Assembly (NCBI GenBank): GCA_026874595.1
Contig: CM049315.1
Location: forward strand, 11,780,664-11,844,663
Origin: Sipunculus nudus
Lineage: Eukaryota; Annelida; Sipuncula; Golfingiida; Sipunculidae
Direction of reading: 5' to 3'
DNA length: 64,000 nucleotides
Every line of letters begins with the position of its first letter. Within the stretch, counting starts at the first letter, position 1. A model generated the notes under the pieces. It did no database searches, was not told where the DNA came from, and saw only the letters and a program-made list of their open reading frames with translations. Both the position numbers and the translations under genes were made by a program. Below, in pieces: positions 9,975 to 61,018 of this stretch.

Positions 9975-12062
9975 CAGGACCCTGGCTCCGGAGGCAGGAA
10001 GAAGATGTCAGCTCGGCAGTAACGAGTTGACCACACAGGTGTGAAGGCAGGTGTCATGTGACCCAACACAGAGGCTAATGAGTCCTGACAGCACGCCATG
10101 TGACCAACATGAAGATATGCTGTCACATTCACACAGATACTCTGACTTACCATCCAAAAACCGCACAGATTTTTATGAATAATTTCACATTTGTCAGGGT
10201 TCCTGTGTTAATTACTCAAGAAGTAACACAGATTCTGCATTGAATATTTCTTAAGGCCACCAGGTATTGTGTTAGTTATTACTTCAAAAAGGCACTGGTA
10301 CCAGGTGCACAAGTACTACATCAGATACGTCTATTCTGTGTGGGTTACTTGATAAAGTAAACAGACACTGTTCAGCACATCTCTGGCACACATGGCACAA
10401 AGACAAGGCTGTGCTGCCCCCTGGAGTGGAATACAGGTACTAAACATGTGATCTGTCCCACAGGGAACTGACAGAAGAATGTACATCAACCTTTAGAGTG
10501 GCTCATCAACAAGACTCATCTCAGTATCATGGATTGTTGCTGAGGAGAGTTGGCAGGGCCACTAAAGATGATGTAGTTATAGTTTGCTTTACATGTTTCT
10601 ACAGTATGGCTTCTATGTCTTTACATAATGAGGGAAAAAAACTAATTTATATTACTAAGTTGATACATGTAGTAATTCTGTTATACAGGGTATGCATCTT
10701 GGCCAGATTTGGGTGTTCACTGAGGTAGTCCACAGAGGTGGTTGTTTACACCTGGTCTGTTTAATATGTCATTACAAACTGCATTATCAGTGCTATTTCT
10801 GTGTTGTGCCAAACTGTCAAACCAAGAAATACTGGTATATGTGTTTACTTGTAGTAGCTGAATACATGATGGGTAATTTATGATAAACTGAAATGTTAGT
10901 GTCATTTAGTGGAGATTTATTGTACAAGTGGAAAAACACTAACCATTTTCTTTCATAGTGGACCTTTAATCTTGTTCACTGATGGGCACTTCAGCTAACA
11001 AGTAAAGCATGTAAGCAGAGTTCACATTATAGGCAGTTTGATGATTGTCAGGTGTGCACATCAGGTGTCATTTCTATTTATCCAAATTATGTAACATAGA
11101 AATGTAAAATTTTATAATCTAGCATGACAGGTACAACAAGTGTCTTACCAAAAACTGAACAAGAATTATGGTAAGTCCCCTTTGTAGGAGTGAGCTATGT
11201 ACCAAATGAAATAAATCTAATCTAGAAAAGTTCAGTTTAAAAAGAATCCAGGATAACAGAGTACTTAATTGACCAGTATATATAGATTCATGATAGTGGC
11301 GTTTTCAATTTTCAAAAGAGGTTACCCGTTAGCAGACAAGTACCAAAGCACAGGAGTCTTTTCAGTTATTCTGGTTGGCTTCTTATTCACAAGGCTGAAT
11401 TTTTATATTTTCGATTCAGCAGTGTTACACAAGGGTTCCCTTTTCATATTTTCACCCTGTACAGTAAATTAAACAAGGTACAGTAGAGCATTGTTTATCC
11501 AAACACTGTTTATCCAAAAAATTGAGAACTGAAATTTTGACTGTGTATCCAAAATCCAAACAGTGAAAAATATTCATATTCAGCAATGAATTAAATTGTG
11601 ATTATCCAGGGCCATTAGCAATACTTGCAATGTATTTTACATGATAAATTGATTAAACTGATGGAAAACCTGACAAAATGCTGTTGTAAATGTTTACATT
11701 AATTCATGTCTGTCTATCTCTTGTAAAGTCCTGTGATTATTTGCAGGTTTGCAATCATGTGGAATCATTTATCAGAATGATCGTTTATTTGTACAGAAAC
11801 CCCATCCACCCAAGCTTTTAGGATAAATGACACGCTACTGTATATCCATAACTATATGTACTGGTCGATATTTTATATGCTTGATAAATCATCACGTTGA
11901 CAAGGATTCAGGAGGACACGAGACGATCAGAAATTCCTGTTTTATTATTAGTAGATAATTTAAAAGGTCTGGTATTATTTATGTTTCAAGTATCAGTCTT
12001 TGAACAGTTACATAAAAGAGTATGACTGATGCTACAGCATGGGTAATGCCAATGAAATATCA
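9975..12062 (+). other. TAF7 3' UTR and flank
   Basis: Non-coding. The length of the 3' UTR cannot be read from sequence alone. The first AATAAA after the stop is at 11210-11215. No other structure was recognised. Confidence 0.5.
11210..11215 (+). terminator. Candidate TAF7 poly(A) signal AATAAA
   Basis: First exact AATAAA downstream of the TAF7 stop on the + strand. In AT-rich DNA such hexamers are common by chance, so this is only a candidate. Confidence 0.25.
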
Positions 12063-12545
12063 GTTGGCAAGTATATAGAGTATGAATGATATAGAGTATG
12101 AATGATCTGGAGTATGAATGATCTAGAGTATGAATGCTATGGAGTATGAATGATCTGGAGTATGAATGCTATGGAGTATGAATGCTATGGAGTATGAATG
12201 ATATAGAGTATGAATGATCTAGAGTATGAATGATCTGGAGTATGAATGATCTGGAGTATGAATGCTATACAGGATGAATGATATAGAGTATGAATGCTAT
12301 GGAGTATGAATGCTATGGAGAATGAATGCTATGGAGTATGAATGCTATAGAGTTACTATTAGAGTATGAATGATCTAGAGTATGAATGCTTTGGAGTATG
12401 ATACTATAGAGTATGAATGATCTGGAGTTTGAATGATATAGAGTATGAATGCTATGGAGTATGAATGCTATAGAGTTATTATTAGAGTATGAATGCTATA
12501 GAGTATGAATGCTATAGAGTATGAATGCTATAGAGTATGAATGTT
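12063..12545. repeat. Minisatellite, ~16-bp unit GAGTATGAATGATCTG
   Basis: About 28 units of GAGTATGAATG followed by ATCTG, ATATA, CTATG or CTATA variants, with a few interrupted copies (for example GAGTTACTATTA at about 12350 and a similar break at about 12475). It lies between the two convergent genes. Confidence 0.95.
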
Positions 12546-15500
12546 CACCTTTGAAGTTCACGCATCTTATTCATGGTGGTTTTATTTTCACAATAATTTC
12601 CTTTCCATGAATATCACAAGTTTGAAACGCTTACTGGTATGAACAAAATGCCAGCCCAAGTATATCATATTGTGAACGCTCGGCTCACATCTCAAGGAAA
12701 AGTTTTATCAACTTGTACATTAAGATTACATTTATATAAATATGTATGTATGTATGTATGTACAGCATAATTTGTCCATCTATCTTGGTTTATATTTATT
12801 TTAAAATAAAAACACTGACACAGACTCTGGTGCTGTAATTTATTTGAACATCATTAACACCTACCAGGAGTATACCACCAACAGAGTACTTGTATACACA
12901 TATTGTGGTCCCACTTTCCTTCAGTTCTGACTTGCATAAAATCCAGAAACAGGTAGTAACACTTAACAGTAACAGATACTAGAGCTCAAGACAATGTGTG
13001 ACCACGTGGTGGTGATAAGACTTCACCAAGCACCATAAAAAATCCAGGTCTAAACCAGGGTTTGGATCAAATACAAAATGTGATTACACATACTGGTATT
13101 GCCTAATACAAACAAATCGGGGCAAATGTAAGAAATTGCACATCCCTGAACAACCTCAGCCACTTTTTTTCCTTGTCTATTTTTTTACTGTCAAATTTCA
13201 TTTCTTACTTCTTAGTATTATGTAAATAAAGGGCAGGTAGAGTAATTAAGAATAGGGTGGACTCACAGAGCAAGGAATGAAAGCAGCAGGGGTGAATGAC
13301 TACACAGGGGACTATGTGCAAGGAGGGGTTATTCCCCCACAAACACACATGCACACCATGAAGAAACTTAGAGAAAATTCAGACTATATGATAATGGTGC
13401 AGTTTGGTGGCGTTTTGATTTAATATGAAATTGGGAGGGGGACATCAGGGTTTGTAATTCCTTGAAAAGCCATGAACTTTGAGATTTAAAAAAAAACTAG
13501 AACTTAAAAGTCATGATTTTCTAGAAAATCTTCAAAAGTCATGGAGTGTGGGTTGGGCGATCAAGACCCCCCCCCCCCCCCCTTGCAAAAATAAGGTGCA
13601 CATTTGCGTAAATTGGCTCTTCAGTCAGTCATGACCAGGTTCAAGTATTCTGACACTATTTTGCAGTCTTAACTGAATACTAAATGATATTTTGATTGTA
13701 CAGTGAAATCTTGATATTACCACCATCAATGGGACCTCGAGAAAGTGGTTGCATTTTCAAGGTGGTTGTCTATGCAAAGTCTGATATACAGTGCAAAAAG
13801 AATTGAGACACTGAAAAATTGGGTCTTTATTTTGAGGTAGTTGCTAAACTGAAGTGGTCCTTTGGTGAGGTTTTATTGTATAAACATATCATATGACAGT
13901 AAAGCTCATGATATAAGACCGGTAATATATAACGGTTTCTCCCTCTGTCCACTGTTATTTTAATAAAATGTCTGTGAATAAAGGAGTCTTATTTTTAGAC
14001 TTTCTAATGCTTTTAATCCTTATAAACAAAATCATATCATTTAAGATCTTAACAAATTTATAAATAAAAACCTAAATGTTCAAAAGTGCCATCTTGATAC
14101 CAGAATTGTAATAATACATCAAATAATGTAATTGCAACCCCTTAATTATTATGTTTACAATTCTTAACCTCTAAATCAAATCATATCAATTATATTTTTG
14201 TGTGTACCAGCCTAATGCCTTCTGTAAACTTTCTGTGGTACTTCCTTTAAACATTATATGACATGCATTGTTCCTCTACTTACATTATTTAATATTGGCT
14301 GTGGTAATATATTTCTGAAATTTTCCACTTTGATAACTAAATTCAGAAGTAAACTGAAGGTAGCTAATCCATAGTTGAATGGAATCAAAGGCCCAATCAC
14401 ATGATGCAGGCCTACATGATGTATTTCTTTTACTTTTTTTCTAAGACCTTTTTTAAAGAACTACAAAAATATATAAAAGTAATTGTTTTAGTTTGTAATA
14501 ATGTAGATTTTAGATCTTTCAAGGCAGTAGTTTTAGTAAATAAATTGATCATTCTACTGAGAAGTTAAATCAAGACTCTGTAATCAACTGATTTGCATGA
14601 ATGTTAACCCTTCAGGAGACCCTCTTGATATAAGCTGTATAAACTAACCCATCCGGGAAAGACATGAGTCTCTTAAATAAGCTACAATACAATAAATAAA
14701 TGATACAGCCTGACAGGGAGTTGCTTTGGTTGACTAAAAGACCCATTGCATACTGACTTGATTCACAGATTCAGTGATGACATGAATGCCTGCGACATGG
14801 AATACATCTATAAGTTTACACTATGTCATGTACCACACTCACATTAATGAAGTTCATCAACTGAGTACAGTAATTTCAATGGAGCCTGTGACTTGTCATT
14901 TTGTGAACTTGTAAGCCAGTATGAGAAAGGCTGTAATAATAGTTGTTTCATAAAATATCATACAAGCAAGATTTGATAAAATGCATGGTTGAAGTAATGA
15001 ATATGCAAAAACACTGAGATCTTTCTGGATTCTAATACCTTAACTGAAAATTATTTGGTTAACTGGTTACCCTCTTGGATTACCAGTACTATAGTCCATT
15101 TCATCCCCTCATGTCCACCTGTTTTTGCCATGAAAATTTTTATTAGTTACAAGGGAAACAATTATAGTGTAGAGCAAAGGATTAAAGAACCTAATTTTCA
15201 ACAAGGTAAATTAATACCTACCTTACACCTTATTTAAGAAACAAAATTATTTTAAAATATGAGAAATCAGTCTACATTTTACAACATATCAGATAAATAT
15301 ATGGCGGTCAAGGTCATTGGTCACATGCAAAAACAGCCTCAACTGACAGCTGTTGATTGGATGATCTCATGTAAACACTCCAAAAAATATAACAAGCTAA
15401 AACAAAGATGGCTACTTATGGAGGGACACTTCATATCTGCCAGATCATGGTGAAGAGACAAAAAATTTTGTAAAACTTAAACGGCAGATTTATTGTAAAA

Positions 15501-17996
15501 TTCTGAATTGCCATATTAGGTTGTCACTTCCATATATTAGTTTATTGGAAATTAATGAAAAATATAAACATTTAAGAAAATTATTAACAAAAAACAGGTG
15601 GACCGCATCAGGTGAAACGGACTATAGTCCTGCACTAATACAGTTGGAGAGTCCTGGATACTACAAAATTGGTCTGTTAGCTGAAAATCACTGTTAATCC
15701 CTTGATATTAGTAAACAAAGAGGATTGTGGCTGTGTGTTTGTATAAAAATATATTTCTTAAACTGTGTTTCCATGTGCGCATATAAGAGTATATGGTTTG
15801 AAAAACTGCTTGTATGATTTTGTAACTGGAGTGTTTCCATGTGTCCATCAGTGTACATGGTGAAAATTGCCACAGGAGTGATTTTCACGCATAGGTTCTG
15901 TGTGAAATCAGGGATTAAGGTTAAAATGAGGTCACTTCACTGTCTATTTGTGGAAGACTTGCTACATCCACATTTACAATATATATGTCTGCCTGTTCAT
16001 GCATATATGTAAACATGAAAACACCTATTTTTTCACTTATACATGCACACATGGAAACTCAGCTTTAGGTTTCACAGAGTATTGCAATGATTTACCATAT
16101 TGCTGCAAAATTTGTATAGATTCAGTGGAGGATCCAGGATCTGGGGGGTTTTTTTTGGGGGGGGGGATGTTAAAATGACACATAAAGGGCCACAAATTCT
16201 TGGGCAGGGGTAAGCAGTAAAAACATATGAGAAACAGTGCAAAAAGGTATTTTTTTCCTTAAGGGTAGGGCTTAAACCCACTGAAATTCTTACATTCTGT
16301 AATTCTCCTAAAATTCTATAATTCTGTAGAACCCATAATTAGCAGGACCTTCATCCTTACATTCTAAAATTCTGTAGAACGTACACAGATAATTAGCAAT
16401 ATCTTCAAACACTATACAAGAGTTCTACATGCAGACTCAATTTCCCACATTTAACAGTGGCTGATTAAAATTTGGACTAGAACATCATATACATTTACAT
16501 AAATAGGATTGAAATAGTTGGACTTTACAGAGTAGTAACCAGAAATACCCAAGTCCAAGGCAGGAGTCCACACAAAATATAAAAAGGAGAGAACAAGATT
16601 ATGTGAAAAAGGTGTAAAGAGATGGAACTATTATAGAGTAGGAGCAGGTCCACAGGCGGGGAATGGAGGAGGAACAAGTCTGTATCCAATGATTTTAATG
16701 GCCTCTACAGCTAAGATGTAGCTGGACATTTCATAAACATGACTGCAAAATAATATAAAACCACGATAAAAATCATTTCAGTAATATATCTCATTACAAG
16801 CCTTCATTTAAGCACCATATGAAACCACATATAACATATATAACAAATTCCGAAAGTATCTGAATGACATTATTTACACATGTTTAAGTAATATTAATTT
16901 CTAAAGTGTTCCTGGATGACCACTGAACTTTTCAAATACATGTATTAATTGATGATACATTGCGTTCTGTAAAGTAAAAAGTCCTGTTTTGCTCAGATAC
17001 AAATGGTCATACTGTACACACAATCTGCCTGAGTAAACACTAATTTACATTTAAAGCTATTGTTGCAGTTAATAAGATAACCATACATCACTCCTTTTGA
17101 AAAAAGCTGGTCTACACAGGCAGTAATTTAAAAATGACAGTGGTATTGTATACTTTCCTCCATACTCAGTCACAGACTGCAACAAAATTTCTTTTGTAAA
17201 GTGGGGAAACCATAAGTTTAACATGACATGAGATATGTGTTTACATGTGTGACCAGCACCATAAAACAATTCCTCTGTTTTACACTCATACAAAAATGAC
17301 TTTTACTTATCAATTCTATTGTATGCCCAATTATTTATACATGTGTATCTTATAAACTAGTTATGTACAAACTTTGGTCAGTAAATTGTTAATTGCACTA
17401 TATTTTTTAAATACTCTGATGATCCATGTAATTTTGTAATTAAAAACACTAGAGACAGACATGTCATTGCTTAATACAGACATTCAACACCAATCTATAA
17501 GTTTTATTGATCCCTGTTAGACAGGTGTTCATATATATAAAGTAACTACAAGATAATGCAAGTTTTATATTCACATAAAATAATATAAAAACTTTATAAA
17601 ACAATAATGTCAAAACTTATCTAAGTCATAAAGCAGTAAGTCTCTGTCAGATCTATTTGTTTTCAAGAACTTCAGACATCAACCAAACAGAATAAAACTG
17701 TACTTTACCATCAAGAAAATGAACACTATACATATTTTGTTTCAGCCAAACAAACAAAAAAGTGTCAGTTATCACCAAAGTCTCACCTTAAGGTTGGTTT
17801 CTAATAAGTTACAAAGTAAGCTTAGTAATCACAGTTAATATATTTTGAATAAGATAATGTACAAAGCCCATTATAACAAGATCTGTCAGACATTTACATA
17901 GTGTATCATCAGATTAAAAAAATATAATTTGTATTGTTCACATAGCGTGAATTCAATACATCGCGGTGATAGTGCTCTACCGTATGGGAGCGTTTA
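12546..17996. other. Intergenic/3' UTR DNA between convergent genes
   Basis: No coding exon or RNA gene was recognised. It contains a short (ATGT)n run near 12744, a C run of about 16 at 13566-13582, a G-rich tract at 16143-16166 and otherwise plain AT-rich sequence. How much belongs to UGDH 3' UTR cannot be decided. Confidence 0.5.
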
Positions 17997-18048
17997 TAAA
18001 TAACTAAAGTATTTATTATTTTAGTTATTTATATATATATATATATAT
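17997..18048. repeat. Perfect 12-bp inverted repeat next to (TA)n
   Basis: TAAATAACTAAA at 17997-18008 and its exact complement TTTAGTTATTTA at 18020-18031 enclose an 11-base loop. A (TA)n run follows directly. It may be a terminal remnant of a small palindromic element; function unknown. Confidence 0.6.
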
Positions 18049-18419
18049 GTGGATGTATGGATGAATGTATGTAACAGACAAAAGGACTGGTATAATTGAG
18101 AAATTTACATATGAGATTCACTGCAACAAAGGAGCTTCTGCTAGTAGTTCTTTGTCATGACTTATATGATATGTTTTGTACTCCAAAATTTGAAATCTTA
18201 CAAAAAGAATACAAACACAAATTAGTATATTTCTTGGTATATGGTCTGTCATTCCAAAGCATGAAAGTCAATGTAACTCGATTACATGAAGTCTGAGACA
18301 TTTCCATACCAGCGACATGAGACTGAAGTTTTCTTAAATGTTTGTCTTATTCTGCAGTCTCTTTCACAAGGATTGAATAATCAACTTTTCTCTAATTTAC
18401 CTTAAATCAGAGAGAAACC

Positions 18420-18425
18420 TTTATT
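18420..18425 (-). terminator. Candidate UGDH poly(A) signal
   Basis: First AATAAA on the - strand downstream of the UGDH stop (TTTATT on +), about 1.2 kb past it. Candidate only. Confidence 0.25.
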
Positions 18426-19632
18426 TATCAATACAAGTGGCACTCCTTACAACAAATGATTTCTCAATTTCTCTGCATGCACATTTGGCATACTAAATTT
18501 GATTACAGAATCATTTGATTTGGTGAATGTGTGGATTCAGCAGAGGAAAGTAGCATCAATGTAATTGTGTAGCAAATCTGCTGAAGCTTTTGAGTAATGC
18601 TCTGGTAAACTAAATCTTTCCATACTGTTTGCTTCATATACATGGGTCTGACGTTTCAGTTTTCATCTTTTTTTCAGTGTTTGTAAAGCACCATTTTCGC
18701 AATTTTACCAAACAGTAATCTATACAAACAGGGTTTATCCATTAATATTTTGATTATTGAATATGCATTGAAAAATTTAACTATTTGACAAAAAAAAAAT
18801 AAAGCAACATCTAACAAACAAACAGATAATAGAAAATATCTTTGTTTTATCAGTAACATCAAATATATGTTATTATTAATACTATCAATATTTTGCCTTC
18901 AAATTTTCAATGCTACAGCCATAAATGCAGCTACAATGAAGTTACAACATAACTTTTCAACAAGTCTTATCCATAAAGGTATCATTTTTATATATTTTCC
19001 TTCACATATTTCATGAATATGATCCCTACTGACCACAGTGCCAACCACTTTCTTTAAACTTTGATATATGTAATTTTGATATGTATGTGATAATCAGATA
19101 TGTGTGTGTTTCCAGCACAACACCAATGTGGTCTGACCATTATTTGATACTTTCAGCAACTGATGCAGTGTTTTTTCTGCAGCTTCTTGTGGGATATGTA
19201 AAAACAAATATAATATCTCAATCTTTGTTCTAAGTGGGAAAAAATTAACATGATTGAACCAATAACAAGAGATGCCAATAAGGAACCATATGGGATATTG
19301 AACAAACAAAAGGGGCTACTACAACATGTAATCTACATTACATCTTAACACACTGACATGTTTCTTAACATGTTTTCTTGAAGATCAAAACCTGAATTTC
19401 ATGAAAGCCTATTTGTTGGGGAGCTTCCATGGACTTAAAACATGACAGAAAATGTGTGGAGCTGAAGAGGAAATGAAATACAAAACCTAACAACATGAAT
19501 ATTAAAAGATACAAATTTGTCCATAATTTGCATATATATCTGACATAAACTAAAACCTACACCCAGTATTTTAATATGACAGCATATCATGTCACATAAC
19601 ATTTGGAGAGACATCAATTATGTTAAATCTAT

Positions 19633-56710
<37,078 letters not shown>

Positions 56711-56831
56711 TCTCCTGCAAGTAAAGGTACATGTATATGATTCATGGGAATTATCTGTAGTCTCAGTGAGGACTGCATGACCAAGTAATACAGAATATCT
56801 GTTGTTATGATGAATTTTCTTAGACAAAGCT

Positions 56832-56876
56832 ATGACTGACAGACTCTTGGGTCTGTGCAGGTATATTTATCTGAAA
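56832..56876. repeat. Detached unit of the 60.8-kb tandem repeat
   Basis: About 45 bp (TGACTGACAGACTCTTGGGT onward) match 60882-60925 almost exactly. It ends at CTGAAAA, where the 3.9-kb insertion begins. Confidence 0.8.
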
Positions 56877-57056
56877 ACAAGGCCTACAGGCCTAATGCGA
56901 ACCTGTGCATTGGGAAATACACCAGGTATAATGCTTGAATGTTGGACCATTACTTCTCATGTATATGAACACTGCAGGTACTAAACATTTTGAATAAGAA
57001 ACAATTACACAAACATCACTGCTGAAATTCTGGCATGGGTGCACACAACACAACTA

Positions 57057-58598
57057 TGGACCCATAGGTCTCGTCGCTCAGCTGAATTTGTCTATAAGGA
57101 TATTTTTAAAGAAATTTTTCAGAATGACAGTCCTGTGACCTAAACCAATGACCTTGTGACCAAAAAATCTTAGAACTTAATATCCTTGCAGCATTAGGAT
57201 TACTGTAACATTCTTTTAAAAAGTGACCTTGACCTCTGACCAGATAACCTCAAATTCTACAGGTTTCCTCACTTTGGGCAAGTAAGCCATGTGTGAACAT
57301 TGGAAAGTTCAGGATGAAAAGTTTGATTTACAGCACCCACAATTTTTTTAAAGATGGGGCTTCTGTGACCTTCAACTTAGATCGCTGGACCCTGAAAATC
57401 AAAATGAATTTACTTATGTGGTTGGTCATTATTAAATCAAGTTTGCAGGAAGTCTGTCTATCCAAAGCAGAATTATCATCCAAAAACTAATTTGTGAATG
57501 GATGGGCCGTGGATGACCTATGACCCAAAAATCAAACAGAATCTTCCCCTAGTGGCAGGTTAGCAATATCTTGAAGATAGGTTTGCGATGAAAAATTTTG
57601 CTTCAAATGCATACACATTCCTGTTAAAGAAATGGGTCCTGTGACCTTGACCTTTGGACCCCAAAATCGACATGGTTCTTACTTTAGTGGTGGGCCATTT
57701 ATAAGTTAAGTTTGAAACCAATATGTCAAACTAAACTGGAGTTATCATCTGGAAACTAATTTGTGAACAGATGGCCCCTGTGACTTTGACTTTTGACCTT
57801 GTGACCCCAAATTAATTTATGCTCTCCCTATACTGGCAAGTCAGCTAAATGCACAAAATGGAAAGTTTGGGATGAAAAGCTTGGCTTAAAATGCAGCCAT
57901 AATCTTTTTAATTAAGTGAGTCCTGTGACCTTGACCATTGACCTCATGACCCCAAAATCATAAAGGTTCTTGCTTTAGTGGTGGGCCATGTGTAAGTCAA
58001 GTTTAAATTCCATGTGCCAATCCAACCTGGAGTTATCGTCTGGAAACAAATTTGTGTATATGGACAGATTGACACACACACAGACATACAAACAGACAGA
58101 CAGGGTGATAGGGCATCCACTTGTGATCAATGAACACATCAGGTTCTGGGACACAAGATGTAATCACAACTGAGAAACTGACATGATTGTTTTCATTTTA
58201 TAGTAAATAAATAGAAAAATATTCATTAAAATAGGAAAAAATACAGGTTGCACCACCACGTTTAAGGAACTGACAAAACTAGTCATAGTCAATATTCAAG
58301 GCAAGATCCATGACAAACCATGCATTAATTATAAAGATATTGGAGGTTTTGTATCAAATTTTTTATTATTCTGGGGGCTACTTTCAAGCCCCATAGCTCA
58401 AAGGATATAGGTCGCAGTGACCTAATTTCAGGTTTCTGATTAGATTTTTTATTGACCTCCCTGGATCTTCACTTAGATGTTTCTAGGACCAGCTGTTACG
58501 ATTTGTGCCCTGCTAACGAACTGCCAGACTCCAGGACGTCCAGATGGACGACGGACAGGCGCCATTCCTATACCTCAGTTGACTTAGCTGAGCTAAAA
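57057..58598 (+). mobile_element. Hairpin-ended element with TGACCTTGACC units
   Basis: Same family as 1211-2850, in the opposite orientation. The 5' motif GGACCCATAGGTCTCGTCGC is followed by CAGCTGAATT. An array of about six units of 145-160 bp with TGTGACCTTGACCTTTG-like motifs follows, then a segment with ACCTAATTTCAGG, then a degenerate hairpin ending GCTGAGCTAAAAA. Non-coding. Confidence 0.7.
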
Positions 58599-58600
58599 AT

Positions 58601-58920
58601 GATTGTAGCTGGCACCACCAGTCTTGTATACAACAAAGCTATCAGAGATATATACATATCCCAAGTTCAGACTGATATATCAAACCCACACACTGTGCAA
58701 AAATTATTGTAGTTGGCACCACCAGTCTTGTATACGACAAAGCTATTCAATAGGTATAAATATGCCCAATTTCAGGATGATACATCAAATTCCTCTATAG
58801 AAATAAGCAGGCACATACACTGTGCAAAAGTCATTGTAGGTGGCGACACCTGTCTTGTGAACGAGAAAGCCATCAAAGACACATAGAAAGGTTATAATAT
58901 CAGGCGAATACATCAAACTT
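58601..58920. repeat. Tandem repeat, 3 units of ~110-128 bp
   Basis: Units share GTAGNTGGCACCACCAGTCTTGTA-like starts (58608, 58710, 58838), 'ACAAAGCTAT' and ACACTGTGCAAAA. The third unit reads GGTGGCGACACCTGTC, close to the GGTGGCGCCACC core. Confidence 0.8.
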
Positions 58921-58999
58921 ACCTTGAGTCTGATGCATGGGGCTGACCAGGCTTAGGTGAGAAAGGCATTTGCCCCGAGTGAACTGTGACAAATTTGCT

Positions 59000-59340
59000 G
59001 ACTCAGGCTTCTGCACTGAGTGAACTCATGACCTGCACCTGGCTAAACTGGGTGAACTTTTGACCTGTACCTGGCTGCACTGAGTGATCTCTTGACCTGT
59101 TGCCTAATCTGATACAGTTGGCAGTCTGCCAAAGCTATAAATAGATTGGCTCACATGCTGCCCTGAGGGGTATGACACCCATGATGATCACATGGTGCCC
59201 ATGAGGTGTTCACATGTCACCCATGAGGGGATCACATGCCTTGTGCTTGGCTGCACTGATTGAAATCTTGGCCTATATCTTGCTGCACTGAATGAACTCT
59301 TGATCTATGGCCAAATCTGAAACAGTTGATACAGACACAA
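59000..59340. repeat. Short diverged tandem units
   Basis: Repeats of CTTGACCTGT..CTGGCTGCACTGAGTGA type, plus ATGAGG/CACATG variants at 59160-59230. Loosely periodic, heavily decayed. Confidence 0.5.
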
Positions 59341-59859
59341 TCTTGGCCTGTTGGCAAATCTGTTTACACATACTGTAAGACTTTGGATAAAATGCTTTTT
59401 TTCAAGCTGAAATATTCATAAACTTTTTATCAAAATATCTGGATTAATAAAAAATGCAGTTCTTTCATTGTAAGGTCCAATAATTCTGCCAAAAATCATC
59501 TGCAAGCACCAGTCATTTTCAAAATAGTATGGGTGAACGTATACCTGTGATTGTAAACATTGCCTGGCATTAGGAATATCTAAAAGCATAAATCTACATT
59601 TTTTAAAAGTTTTTAAAAAACATTCTTGTCAATACTAACCATAGATAACCTGAAATCTAAATGTCTTGAGGCATGATATATGATTGCTGATAAACTGGTG
59701 CCAGGCTAGATGTATCTGCTTCACACAGCTGACATATATGGTAAAATGACTCAATTCAATCTTTATAATTCTGCCCAAATTCATTCTTTGAAACCATAAA
59801 AGACAATTATTATAAGAATTATTCAGGGGATTATTCTTGTAATATTAAACAAATTGGCC

Positions 59860-60720
59860 TTAGTGGCGTCAATCAAAAAACGTTTTGCAGGTTTATAACT
59901 CATATGGGAAAATAAAGCAAAATGGCTAAGTTAAGCTTCCCATAACTCAGCCAAAAATCAATGAACCAATACCATTTGAACAAACTTAAATTATCAAAAT
60001 CTAAGGATAATTAATGTGTGAGATTTCAGAATTTGGTCAAGTGGTTTTTGAGAAGAAGATTTTTGAAGCCACTGAGCTAAAATGGGCTGTTATGGCATAT
60101 GACTAAATTCAGGTTCCCATAACTCAGCCAAAAGTTACTGAACTGAGACCATTTGAACAAACTTCAGAAAGCACTACCCTAGGATCATTTCTGTGCGATA
60201 TTAAACAATTTGGCCATATGGTTTCAGAGAAGAAGTTTTTTGTAGCTGTCAGTATGATACGGGCACTGATAACCCCCGTACAAAAAAGGCCAATGCAGGT
60301 GGCGCCACCAATACCTCAATTTCAGATATGACTCATGTGACCAACATTGGCATAAAATTTGATGATGATAGCTCCAGCCGTTTCTAAGATTGTAATTTTA
60401 GTATGCCTTTTTGGACAGATGACTAAGTTCAACTATCTGTAACTTGGCCAAAAATTACCGAACTTAAACCATTCGAACAAACTTGAGAGAGATTGTTCCA
60501 GGGGTCATTTCTGTGAAACATTGGACAATTTGGCTGAACAGTTTTGGAGAAGAAGATTTTTTAAGCTTTTGTAGCTTTTTCCCTGTAAAATCCAAGAAAA
60601 TGCAGTTAGTCAAAAACTAAGCAAAATCCGATAGAGTTTTTTAGATGACTAATTTTTTGCATAAAATTTCTTGATGCTAACTCTTGCCGTTTTCAAGATA
60701 GTATGGGTTAACGTACAGAC
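59860..60720. repeat. Diverged satellite, ~4 units of ~170 bp
   Basis: AACTCAGCCAAAAATCA, an 'ACCATTTGAACAAACTT' block and GAGAAGAAGATTTTT recur near 59945, 60120 and 60445. A GGTGGCGCCACC core sits at 60299-60310. Confidence 0.75.
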
Positions 60721-60780
60721 AACGGACAACGGACGCCAGACACAGCCACACCATCGCATAAGCTCACAGGTTCGCTAAAA

Positions 60781-61018
60781 AATTCAGAAACAGGAGTAAG
60801 TAAATTGTCACCGCAGGCTTCATATCAAAAGTCTACTTCTAATTAAAATTCCAGAGTCCAGAAAAATAGTAAAATAGTCTGACTGACAGACTCTTGGGTC
60901 TGTGCAGGCATATTTATCTGAAAAAAAAATTCAGAAATTGGAGTAAGTAAATGGTCACCGCAGGCTTCATATCAAAAGTCTACTTCTAATTAAAATTCCA
61001 GAGTCCAGAAAGATATTT
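60781..61018. repeat. ~145-bp tandem repeat, 1.6 units
   Basis: GGAGTAAGTAAATTGTCACC to CCAGAGTCCAGAAA is repeated at about 60793 and 60939 with few changes. A third, detached unit end lies at 56832-56876. The unit contains CAGACTCTTGGGTCTG, a short inverted repeat. Confidence 0.85.

Larger units (their letters stand above)
56877..60780 (+). mobile_element. 3.9-kb composite insertion splitting a tandem repeat
   Basis: The left edge AGGCCTAATGCGAACCTGTG and right edge GCTCACAGGTTCGCTAAAAA are partly inverse. Sequence on either side rejoins as consecutive parts of one repeat unit. Inside are a nested element (57057-58598), three tandem units with TGGCACCACCAG (58601-58920) and a satellite of AACTCAGCCAAAAATC-type units (59860-60720). 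The exact ends are tentative. Confidence 0.6.

Noticed and set aside
12063..12545. Origin or centromeric satellite
   Set aside because: Under 500 bp with a simple 16-bp unit between two genes; an ordinary minisatellite is enough to explain it.
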